From: Alectoria sarmentosa
Lineage: Eukaryota > Ascomycota > Lecanoromycetes > Lecanorales > Parmeliaceae
Direction of reading: 5' to 3'
DNA length: 18,063 bases
Assembly: GCA_009733775.1 (NCBI GenBank)
Contig: WOGZ01000517.1
Location: forward strand, 1 to 18,063
The notes beneath the pieces are model-generated. The model did not search any database. It was not told the DNA's origin and saw only the letters and a program-made list of their open reading frames with translations. This document shows, piece by piece, positions 9,709 through 18,063 of the stretch (its first letter is position 1; every line of letters begins with the position of its first letter). Made by a program: the position numbers and the translations under genes.

Positions 9709-10073
9709 TTAATGATAAAAGAGAATAAAAGAAATTGCGGGTAATTAAAAGAAAAATACGTTTAATGAAATCACTTTTGGTGAAAAAAAAAAGAAACATT
9801 ATATTAAAAAAAGTGATGATATTTTATTATAATAAATAGCGCGATAATTTTTTCTTTTCGCAATTAAGACATTTTTATATATTAATTAAAGTTAATAAAA
9901 GAGAATGAAAAAAATTGCGAGTAAACAAAAAAAAAATACGTTTAACGAAATCATTTTTAATGAAAGAAAAAAGCAATATCATATCAAAAAAAGTGATAAT
10001 GTTTTATTATAACAAATAGCGCGATAATTTTCTTCTTCCGCAATTGAGACATTTTTACACATTAATTAAATTA
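9709..10073. repeat. Tandem duplication of a ~185-bp unit inside element C
   Basis: Unit 1 (about 9709-9890) and unit 2 (about 9891-10073) align throughout. Shared landmarks: AAAAGAGAAT, AAATTGCGGGTAA / AAATTGCGAGTAA, AATACGTTTAA, GAAATCA, AAAAAAAGTGAT, AAATAGCGCGATAATTTT and GCAATT(A/G)AGACATTTTTA. Differences are mainly transitions. The duplication sits between the two candidate reading frames. It could be an internal promoter or untranslated repeat, as some elements have, or a later duplication; only C is available here to judge. Confidence 0.75.
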
Positions 10074-10139
10074 AATCACATATCTCATTTTATATTTATT
10101 TCATAAATCAAACGATTTATTGAATTCATAATTGAATAA

Positions 10140-13100
10140 AATTATTATGAATAGATTTCGTAAAGAGTCTTCGTTTTTTCAAACATTTATTTCTTTTAAA
10201 GTTTCATTTTATTCGACGTTATTATGCGTAAAATCTTTTATTATATAAATCATATAATAACTTAAAAAAAGTCATCGTTCATCGTTTATAAATTTTTATA
10301 AAAAAAATTTGTTAATCGTTTTTGTTATTAACGTCGTATATTTAATTGAAAGAAAATTATAAAAAAGATTTAACGTTCGTTTATTATTATTATATTAGAT
10401 AATTGAAAATCATTATTAAAGATTACGATTTGTTAATTTGAAAAATGAATAAATAATCGCTTTATAATAAAATTGTGATTATGCAATTTAAAATCAAATA
10501 TTTTTTAATAAATCTTTATTGATCTCACTCAGCGTGCGTTTCGATACTTTTAAATCTCATTTATCGAATTTATTATATCGTTTTCATTCACTCGCTTTAT
10601 TCGAAGTTTAATTTAATCGTTATTTTTATAAACGTATTTGAAAATGTATTTATAAATTTTAACGTTAACGTAGATTTTCACATTAATGTAAGCATTATAT
10701 TTGATTAACAAATACGAATTATAAAATATCACTTAACAATTTTATTTAAATTCATTTTTTAAAATTATAACAAATTTATGTTAACGATAAATAAGATATT
10801 TAATATTTGATTTAAAGATAATATAATCGTTAAACTTTTTTGAAAATCGTTTATTGCATTAATTTTTATTTAAGTTTTAATAAAATAAAACGATATTTAT
10901 TTTGTTTATAACGTAATAATTGCAATTATTATAAATTATATATTTAATCACGATGATATAAAGATTGAAAAATCGTATATAATTAAAGATTTTAATATTA
11001 ATAATAACGTTTATCTCGTTAACGTTTAAATAACGATTTTTAAAATATAATATAATAAATATATAAATATGCGATAATTCTCGTTTTTGAAATTTTATAA
11101 TATAATAATACGTCGAAATTCGATCTTTTGCTCGCAAAAGTCAATTAAAATTAAAATTAATTATCGAAATTTTAATCGATCATAATTCGATTTTCGAGAT
11201 AAAAAGAAAAAATTTGAAAACATTATAAAATTTATAAATAAAAATTATGACGTATAAAAGATTAAATCGTGTCAAAAACATTTTTAAAAATTATGATTTA
11301 CATTAATTATTTAATTAATGTGTTTTTAAAAGATTTATTATAAATGAATTTATTTAAAAAAAATGAAAAAAAGTTTATTAAGCATCTTTTTTTTCAAAAT
11401 CTCATTTATAATTTTAATTTCAATTTAAACATTTTTATTATCAAATCAAATCGATCGATAATTAATTCGTTAAATAATAAATTAACGATGATTTCAATTC
11501 ATTTTGAATTGTAAATAAAGATAATAAAGATGTTTAATCGATTAAATTTAATAATCAAGATTATGCAATCTTGATAAAATTATTTTATAAATTATAAATC
11601 TTTTTGATATAAGAAAGAAAGAATAATACGTTGTTTATTAATTTATGCGTTTATGATAATTTCATCGATCTAAGCATTAATGATTGTTTAATAAATATTA
11701 ATTCGAATAATTTTTTAATTTTATCTCATTTAATGAAGTCGATTGTTTTTAACGATTATATATGCATTGTAAATGAAATGTTAAAACAATTTATCGCAAT
11801 AAAGAAGACGATTGAATTTGATAAAACGAATTTATATAAAATATTTATAAAAAATCAATTTAATAGATTTAAAAAAGTAGAAGAATAAATTTATAAAAAG
11901 AGATTAATGTAACTCGCTTTAAACCTTTTTAATTATTAACTTATAAAATGAGATTGTTATTATTATCTCGATTGATAAAAAAATTCTCATCAAATGAAAC
12001 ATTTATAATAAATATATTATTATATTATGATTGTTCGTTAAATGAGAAGATAAGAGAATAGCGCAATAATATATAAACGAAATGTTAATATAAAACATTA
12101 TATTTATCGCGACTTTAAGTTTCAATCAAGACGTTTTTCGTCTCGAGCATATTTAATGAATTATTTATATCGTTTTTTTAAATAATAACGATTTCATTTG
12201 AAGTAAAACGATTATAAGTGCGTAAATTATAATGCTGAAAGTTTTTATACAATAGTTTATAACCTCGTATAATTAAATCGATTTTTAATTTTTCAAATAT
12301 CGTTTTGAGAATAGTAATGTAAAAATTAATGCTTTTGAAAAAAATAATTATTTTTTAATATAAAGTTTATTTAATGTTATTATAATAATTATATTTAATA
12401 TAATTAATATAAAAAACGCGATCGAGAGAAAGTTATATTGTGTTATAAATTGTTTTTAAATATTATTTATGATATAAATTTAATTAAAGATCGACTTTTC
12501 GCTTTTTAAAGATTTTAAAATAAATATATAAATGATAATCGCGCTTTGCATCTTACACGTGAATAAAATTATCGAATGATTAATAATAACTTATTATGAA
12601 ATCATCGAGGCGACATTATTATATTAAACGTTATAAGCGCGATATTTTTTTTATTTATCGATCAAAATTATAATATTAGACTTTAAAAAGTGTAAAATGT
12701 TATTAATATCACGTTTATTGAAATTAATAAGATCATTTATATTTATTTCAATTTTATAATGCTCTTTATTTTCATTTTAATCGTTATATTAATCGTCGTT
12801 TATAAAATGTTTATTTTAAATGTAACGATTTTAATTTTGTCGTTGTTATAATATCATTTAAATGTCTCATTTATAAACGACGTTGTATCACATCGATCGC
12901 AAATTTAATTTATAGAATCGAGATTATATCGTAAAGACTTTATAATATATAAATAACGCGCAATATAATTTGTTAATTTTGTTAAAAATTAAATAATTGT
13001 AAAAAGAGAATTAAGAGATAAATTTGAAAAAGAATTGTTAAAGAAGTCGATATTAAGAAAATTTGCTAATAAATCTCGCAGCAAATTTTTTTTTACATCG

Positions 13101-13150
13101 ATTAAAACATTTTTCGATCGTTTAAAAATGTAAAAGACGCGTTATTGAGT
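10140..13150 (+). pseudogene. Long decayed reading frame of element C, function unknown
   Basis: One frame (codon starts divisible by 3) can be followed for about 3 kb if RIP-type stops are forgiven. Protein-like stretches in order: MNRFRKESSFFQTF at 10149; SLLISLSVRFDTFKSHLSNL near 10520-10580; the stop-free part 11631-11888; RALHLTRE near 12540-12563; RELRDKFEKELLKKSILRKF near 13009-13068. Most stops are TAA, which C-to-T change makes from CAA. Copies B and D align to this region mostly without gaps. The protein would be near 1000 residues, with a charged, probably helical C-terminal part. I looked for YLDD/FADD reverse transcriptase, tyrosine recombinase, helicase and DDE patterns and found none convincing, so I give no function. 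Frame continuity is suggestive, not proof. Confidence 0.35.
11631..11888 (+). pseudogene. Surviving 85-codon open stretch within the long frame of element C
   Basis: This is the longest uninterrupted plus-strand frame that I trust as a remnant of a gene. Its first ATG is probably internal, because protein-like sequence in the same frame continues upstream (to about 11220) and, through stops, downstream. The peptide has a mixed composition with W-free, D/E/K-containing segments such as NEMLKQFIAIKKTIEFDKTN and FNRFKKVEE at its end, less biased than its surroundings. The paralogous segment in copy D (minus strand, about 14030-14290) aligns along it but carries stops and a small indel. I recognise no family. 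Expression as an 85-residue protein is unlikely; no ribosome-context or promoter evidence is visible. Confidence 0.35.
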
Positions 13151-13623
13151 GAAAGAAAAGATAATAAACGAAATAGAAAATGAAGACGCGTTTTGAGATG
13201 ATAAAGATTGATTGATTTGAGAAAATAACGATTATGAGAGCGAGAAATCTGTTCGAGATCTTTTTAAAGGTTTTTTTACGCGTTTATAAATAATAAAAAA
13301 TGATTATTGAGCTCATTTTCGGTCTCGATTATTAATAATAACGAATTTATCGAAAGGTAACTTATAAACGTTAATAAAGACTTCAAAAAACGAATAAAAC
13401 GAGAATATATATTTGAGATATTTAGTAACGTTTGAGCGAGAATTTTCAAAAGTGAATATATTTATATCGATAATCGATTAATAAATTGATAAAATAATAA
13501 AAGAATAATGATAACACGCGATTTCATAGATAAACAAATTGAATAAAAGAAATATTATTCGCTTTCAACAGACCTTATGCGATTTGAAAATCGATTTTTG
13601 AATGTTTTTTCACTTTATTGATA

Positions 13624-13885
13624 ATACATTAAATTTGATAATTTTTGCATCATTGAAAAGCGCAAATCGAGTTTTATAATTTACGAAATTATAAAGAATT
13701 TATATCTTTAAGAGAATAAGGGGTAAATTTTTTTTTTTTTATATATAATTTTAATAAGAGCGCTCGAAAGGTCTAAAAGTCGCTATTCGAACGCTAATCG
13801 AAAGGCGTAATAATCCTAAATTTATGATTGACTGCATATACAAATTTAAGATATTTTAGCTCAGCTTTACACTATTCTTTTATAT
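13624..13885 (+). repeat. Conserved terminal segment of the 6-kb family (in copy C)
   Basis: These ~260 bases are shared with copy A (1170-1440) in the same orientation and with copy B (6012-6270) inverted. The most constant motif is TTTAGCTCAGCTTTACACTA at 13855-13874, which contains the near-palindrome AGCTCAGCT. After it comes a TTCTTTTATATA tail before the D sequence resumes. Constant retention of this end while other parts vary suggests a role in mobilisation, for example recognition by the element's own enzyme; this is inference. Confidence 0.7.
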
Positions 13886-13886
13886 A

Positions 13887-14900
13887 ATAAAGATAATTAT
13901 AATATAATAATACATTTATTATAAATATTTTATTTAATAAAAATCTTTTTATTAATCGAAATAATAAAAATAATTTCATTTTACGAGTTAATAATCGAGA
14001 AAATTTAATATAAATTATATTAATTTCTTTTTATAAATTTATTTCTTTATTTCTTCAAATTTATTAAATTAATTTTTTATAAATATTTTATATAAATTCG
14101 ATTTATTAAATTCAATCGTCTTTTTTATTGCGATAAATTATTTTAACATTTCGTTTATAATATATATATAATCATTGAAAATAATCGATTTTATTAAATA
14201 AAATATAATTAAAAGATTATTCGAATTAATATTTATTAAATAATTATTAATGCTTAAATCGATAAAGTTATCACGAATATATAAATTAATAAATAACGTA
14301 TTGTTTTTTCTTTCTCATATCAAAGAGATTCACGATTCAAAAAATAACTTTATTAAAGATATATAATTTTAATTATCAAATTTAATTAATTAAATATCTT
14401 TATTATCTTTATTTGCAATTTAAAATAATTTAAAATAATTATTAATTTTTTATTCGACGAATTAATTATCAATCGATTTAATTTAATAACACGAATATTT
14501 AAATTGAAATTGAAAATTCTTATAAACGATATTTTAAAAAAGAAGATATTTAATAAACTTTTTTTTTCTTTTTTAATAAATTTATTTATAATAAATTTTT
14601 TAAAAGCACGTTAATTAGATAATTAATATAAATTATAATTTTCAAAAATGTTTTTAATATCGTTTAACTTTTTATACGTCGTAATTTTTATTTATAAATT
14701 TTGCAATATTTTCAAATTTTTTCTTTTTATTTTAAAAATTAAATTATAATCGATTTAAGTTTTAATAATTAATTTTAATTTTAATTAATTTTTGCTCGTA
14801 AAAGATCGAATTTCGACGTATTATTATATTATAAAACTTTAAAAACGAAAATTATCGTATATTTATATATTTATTATATTGCATTTATTAAATCGAATAA
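13887..14900 (-). mobile_element. Copy D: 5' part of the older, split copy of the 6-kb family
   Basis: Read on the minus strand, this segment matches element C from about 11040 to 12040. Anchors: CGAATTTCGACGTATTATT near 14806 pairs with AATAATACGTCGAAATTCG near 11103; AATAAAGATAATAAAGAT of C near 11515 pairs with its complement near 14395-14412; TTTATCGCAATAAA near 11792 pairs with TTTATTGCGATAAA near 14124. It is more AT-shifted than C and its version of the 11631-11888 frame carries stops. Together with copy B it rebuilds one old element of about 2.87 kb. Similarity to C fades beyond about 14900, either because the old copy was 5'-truncated or because the gypsy element cut it. Confidence 0.8.
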
Positions 14901-16199
14901 TCGTATACGTTTTATATAAAATATACGTTATCGTGACGTTATTTTTTATAAAATTTTATAAAGTTATAAAATTTAATTAAATTAATTTTATAATTATCTC
15001 GCTAATAAAAGTGCTTAATAAATATATATTTATTTAATATATTTTAAAGTTTTTTTTAATCTTTAAAGATTACTTTTATTATAAAATTTAATTATTAAAT
15101 TTAATAATAATGTTACGTTTTTTATATATATTTATTTATTTGCGATTATTTAACGACGTAAATAATACGTTTTATAATTTTAATCTTTTAAATCTTTCGA
15201 AGAAAAAAATTTAATATCGCTGCGATGTCGATTTTATTTGAGAATCGAATGTTTAAAATTAAAAATAATTAAAATAAGCGTTTAAGTAGCGTTAACGAAT
15301 TTTTAGAATTTATTTTTAAATGAAAAATTAATTTAAAAAATTGTTTTAAACGTATTAAGAAGAAAAATCGTCGTTTTTAATAAAATCGCGAATTTTTTAC
15401 GTTAAAAGCTCATAATAATAAGTTTGACAATAAAAGTTTATAAAATATTATTAAAAAAACGTTAATTATTACATTTATAACTTCGTTTATAATCGAAATG
15501 TTAATTATTACGCTCGCGATCTCGCTTTTAACGAAAATATTTATTTTTAAAATCAAAATTATTTATTTCGAGAAATAAAAGCTTTATTAAAATAAAAGTG
15601 AAAAAAATATATACGTTAATTTCGCGATACGAAAATTATTTTTATCGAAGTTTTTAAGTATTTTATTATCGACATTTTTAAACTTATTTATTATATAAAA
15701 TATTTAAAGAGTGATATTAATAATTAATAATTTATCGAATACGAAAAAAAGAATTTTATTAATATAACGTATAAGAATTTTAAATATTTTTTATTTAATT
15801 TTATCGTTAACTCGATTAATCGTTGCTTACTTATTTATAAAAAAAAAAAAAAAGTTAAATAAAAGTTTAATTAAAAGATTACGATTTTTAAAACATATTT
15901 AAAAAAGTTAAAAATTTATTTATTATTTTTAATTAAAAAATATAAAATTATCTTTTTTTTTACGAAGTTTTAATTTATATTAAAGAATTAAATTTTGAAG
16001 AATAATAATATATTTAAATAACGCGAGAAAACTTTTATTATAATTATTATATATAAATAAATTTTTCAACGCGTGCGCGAAGAAAACGATCGCGATTCGA
16101 ATTTAAAATCTTTTAAAAGTAAAAATGCAAAAGTTTCGCTTTTAAATTCTCGAATTTCAAAATTTAATAAATTTAATCGTAACGATAACGTTTAAATGT

Positions 16200-16400
16200 T
16201 ATATATTTATAAAAATAACGAAAGCAAACGAAAAAGCGAATTCGAAATTAAATATAAAAATCTTATTTATTTTTATTATAATAAGAAAAATCATATTAAA
16301 TTTAATTATTTAAATAAAAATAAATCGATTATTTATATCGTCGTTATTATAATAAAAAACGATTCGATTTCATAATCGTCTTAAAAATGAAATCGAAAAA
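16200..16400 (+). pseudogene. gag: gag nucleocapsid remnant with CCHC zinc knuckle
   Basis: In the frame with codon 16268-16270, the sequence reads Y-F-Y-Y-N-K-K-N-H-I-K-F-N-Y at 16268-16309. Replacing Tyr (TAT) by Cys (TGT) at positions 1, 4 and 14 gives exactly the C-x2-C-x4-H-x4-C spacing of the retroelement nucleocapsid, with the His codon (CAT, 16292-16294) still intact and the usual Gly before it now Asn. A basic N-terminal flank (ESKRKSEFEIKYKN) and a Lys/Asn-rich tail fit gag. All three Cys codons have lost their G by G-to-A change, so the metal site is destroyed. The knuckle binds the RNA genome in working elements. Frame differs from that of pol. Confidence 0.7.
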
Positions 16401-16499
16401 TCGGAAAATAAAAATAATCTCTTTTATTATCACGAAAAAATAAATTATAATTTAAAATAAATCGAGATAACTCGTTATTTTATTTAATTTTAAAATTTA

Positions 16500-16800
16500 T
16501 ATTAATTTAATATTATAAATATTTTTAATTTAATAAAATTTATAATTTTGTAATAGCGTTATTTCATTAATATCGAAAACGTTAAACGATTAAAATATAT
16601 ATTGTTACGACGCTTATATATTAAACTATTAATTAATTAACAATTAAAATTAAAATAAATAATGTGAAATATTATTTTATATTATCGATTAAAAAGATTT
16701 TAACGTCGTTTTAAATATATTTATTTTAAATTAATTGCATATATTATTTAATTTTAAAACGATTTAATGAAAATTTAAAATTAATTTTAAAAAGATTTAA
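16500..16800 (+). pseudogene. pol: Aspartic protease remnant of the gypsy pol
   Basis: In the pol frame, 16693-16749 reads KDFNVVLNIFILN-stop-LHILFNF. This matches the C-terminal part of retropepsins of fungal gypsy elements, where an Asp-Tyr/Phe-Asp-Val-Ile-Leu-Gly-Met-Pro-Trp-Leu segment is usual: the Gly, Pro and Trp positions read Asn, Phe and Ile here. Upstream (about 16530-16610, another frame) a FINIENVKRLK string resembles the segment that follows the catalytic Asp-Ser-Gly, but the DSG itself is no longer readable. The enzyme would process Gag-Pol. Position between knuckle and RT is as expected. Confidence 0.55.
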
Positions 16801-16920
16801 ATTGAGGAATTTAATTAATTCGTTACGAATGTCGATAAAAAATTTAATGCATTTATAATTATATACGCTACGACGACGCGAAGCGAAAAAAAAAAGTGTT
16901 TAATTCAAAAATTCTTAAAA

Positions 16921-17760
16921 AGTTGTTGAAATACAAAAACGTTTTTTTCAAAAAAAGAAGTTAATGTTTTATTTATGTTTAAATAAAAAAATTATGTTAT
17001 TAAGATTGAAAATGATAAAAATTCGTTATATAAGTTTTTATATAATTTATTTTAAACGAAATTATCGAAATTACGATAATATTTAAAAAATGTTTTTTTA
17101 AAAAATTGAATTTAATATTCGATTTTCTTCGTAAAAGCGTTTATTTTATTTATATTTAAAAAGAATAATAAATTATATTTGTGTATAAATTATAGAAAAT
17201 TAAATGCGATAATTATTAAAAATCGATATTTATTATTTTTAATTATAAAAACGTTAAATTATTTATACGACGTTAAAACTTTTACGAAATTAAATTTGAA
17301 AAATATTTATTATAAAATTCGAATTAAAAAAAACGATAAATAAAAGATTGCGTTTCGAACTCGTTATAATTATTTTAAATATTTAATTATATTTTTTAAA
17401 TTAATTAGTGTTTCGATTATATTTTAAATATATATTAATAAAGCTTTTATCGATTTAATAATTATTATATATATAATATATTTAAATAATATTTTGATTT
17501 ATAATATTGATACGTCGAAATATTAACGATACGTTAAATAAATATTTAAACGATTACGTTAATTTTAATTATATGTTAATTTGAAAAAGTGTTAATTTTA
17601 TATTAAACAAATTAAATTTTTAAAATTTATTATGTTTATTAAAAATGTTACGATGAATTAAAAGTAAATAACGATTATTAAAAATTAATTTAAATCAAAA
17701 AATTATCGAGAAATGTAAATCTTTAAAAATTAAATTTTTTTTATCGATAATTTATTTATA
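16921..17760 (+). pseudogene. pol: Reverse transcriptase of the Ty3/gypsy element, inactivated
   Basis: One frame (codons at remainder 1 modulo 3) reads through about 840 bases with family landmarks in order: the pre-RT strap and YNL (17041); ILFIFKKNNKLYLCINYRKL (17137-17196), matching the usual VLFVPKKDGKLRLCVDYRKL; NAIIIKNRY; KTFTKLNLKNIYYKIRI (17275-17325); KIAFRTRYNYFKYLI (17344-17388); INKAFIDLI; YLNNILIY (17479-17502), the former YLDDILIY; LKKC; and a NYREM-stop-IF string for the connection. The three catalytic aspartates (one in FTKLD, two in YLDD) are all AAT (Asn): 17293-17295, 17485-17487, 17488-17490. Many in-frame TAA codons stand where Gln or Trp is expected. Family assignment is firm, activity is excluded. 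Confidence 0.93.
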
Positions 17761-17771
17761 ATTATTTTATC

Positions 17772-18063
17772 ATAATTGCGTTATTAATCGATTTATTAAA
17801 AGATAATAAAAATAATAAAAAGTTTAAGTTTTTTATATAATTTAAAAACGTTAAAAAAACGTTTTTATAATTAAAACGCATTTTTTCGAAAACGTTATTT
17901 TTGCGTTATTATAATTCGAAAAGAAAATTGCGTGTGAAAATTAATGTTTTTAATTTTGATTTCGAAATTATGTTTATTTAATAAAATAAACATAAATATT
18001 AACGTTTTATTATTTTTTAATTTCGAAAAATGATTTTTATTAAATAAAATTATAAAATTTATA
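17772..18063 (+). pseudogene. pol: RNase H domain start of the gypsy pol, partial
   Basis: After a one-base frame change between about 17760 and 17772, the next frame (codon starts divisible by 3) reads IIALLIDLLKDNKNNKKFKF, then FKNVKKTF-stop-LKRIFSK and LRYYNSKRKLRVKINVFNFD. This matches the RT-RNase H linker and the start of RNase H in gypsy elements (pattern PLT-LLK ... F-W-T ... AF--LK ... PVL-HYD ... ET-DAS-FA). The first catalytic Asp, in the DAS motif, reads Asn. A further frame change leads to FRKMIFIK-stop-NYKIY at the edge, the usual RKM-PAERNYEIYDKE region. The window ends inside the domain. The frame shifts are probably decay indels. Confidence 0.85.

Larger units (their letters stand above)
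7865..13885 (+). mobile_element. Copy C: ~6.0-kb unidentified transposable element, nested in an older copy of itself
   Basis: The limits come from the interrupted host copy. Copy B stops at about 7863, copy D starts at about 13887, and the two meet at one position of C (near 12040). At the junctions both flanks keep a similar short string (TAAACAA on the left, TAAAGATAA on the right), consistent with a target-site duplication of under 10 bp. The element has a distinct left end with GC-richer patches (7900-7950), a tandem ~185-bp duplication (9709-10073), long plus-strand frames interrupted by RIP-type stops, and the shared end motif TTTAGCTCAGCTTTACACTA. I see no LTRs and no convincing terminal inverted repeats. 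Shared 3' end with variable 5' ends suggests a LINE-like element, but no reverse transcriptase was recognised; a DNA transposon or other class is open. Confidence 0.7.
14900..18063 (+). mobile_element. Ty3/gypsy LTR retrotransposon, 5' part, RIP-mutated, cut by window edge
   Basis: Domain order gag knuckle, protease, reverse transcriptase, RNase H on the plus strand is that of Ty3/gypsy (Metaviridae-type) elements; integrase and the 3' LTR would lie beyond 18063. The left limit is only an estimate, set where copy D ends. A 5' LTR and primer binding site should lie within about 14900-15450, but I could not delimit them because no second LTR is in the window. From 15450 to 16200 gag capsid coding is expected from position, yet I cannot read it with confidence. 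Heavy C-to-T and G-to-A change has put stops throughout. Confidence 0.75.

Noticed and set aside
10877..11137. An 86-codon open frame on the minus strand
   Set aside because: Its product is almost wholly I, Y, N, K and F, it runs opposite to the long candidate frame of element C, and openness of this size is expected by chance in TAA-poor phases of such DNA.
13855..13876. CACTA-type transposon terminus
   Set aside because: The CACTA string is at the right end in the wrong orientation (a right end should read TAGTG), and no matching inverted end is visible at 7865.
16872..16890. GC-richer patch as a possible promoter or gene start
   Set aside because: It lies just upstream of the RT frame inside the gypsy element and is explained as residual CpG in a decayed pol region.
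1..18063. Apicomplexan, mitochondrial or anaerobic-fungus DNA as source of the AT richness
   Set aside because: No native genes are readable, CpG is enriched instead of rare, and the paralogue differences are one-directional transitions, which fits RIP better. It cannot be fully excluded without computed statistics.

Overview
The window is an extremely AT-rich block with no intact gene that I can defend. Two lines I counted by hand hold 11 of 60 and 6 of 60 G+C. Most of the remaining G and C sit in CpG: 8 of the 11 in the line starting at 14761. CpG-sparing loss of C and G, with transitions on both strands and long repeated segments, is what repeat-induced point mutation (RIP) leaves in filamentous ascomycetes (Pezizomycotina). 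I read it as an AT-rich isochore made of mutated transposable elements. The organism is inferred; nothing here names a species.

Layout. Positions 1-470 hold a T23 tract and a diverged 155-bp duplication. At 474-728 lies a 253-255 bp element repeated at 4899-5153. At 901-1440 lies a tandem 192-bp duplication running into the terminal piece of a larger repeat family (copy A). Positions 1440-6010 are strongly decayed and carry two foldback structures, short tandem repeats and a ~205-bp direct repeat pair (3893-4092 and 5504-5715), but no readable coding region. From about 6012 to 14900 there is a nested pair of one unidentified repeat family. An older minus-strand copy (B 6012-7863 plus D 13887-14900) has been split by a younger, less mutated plus-strand copy (C, about 7865-13885, 6.0 kb). 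The two halves of the old copy join almost base to base at one point of C, and the joined length (about 2.87 kb) matches the corresponding part of C (about 2.85 kb).

From about 14900 to the window end lies the 5' part of a Ty3/gypsy LTR retrotransposon on the plus strand. It is mutated but readable: a gag CCHC knuckle (16268-16309), the protease tail, reverse transcriptase (16921-17760) and the start of RNase H (17772 to the edge). All three RT catalytic aspartate codons now read AAT (Asn), so this copy is dead.

How the parts fit. Nothing works as a pathway; the region is a stack of transposon insertions of different ages. The differing mutation load (copy C and the 474-1430 stretch light, B/D and gypsy heavy) gives a relative order of events. 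The least explained item is the 6-kb family C: its copies share one end and differ at the other, and long plus-strand frames can be read through stops, but I recognise no transposase, reverse transcriptase or recombinase in it.
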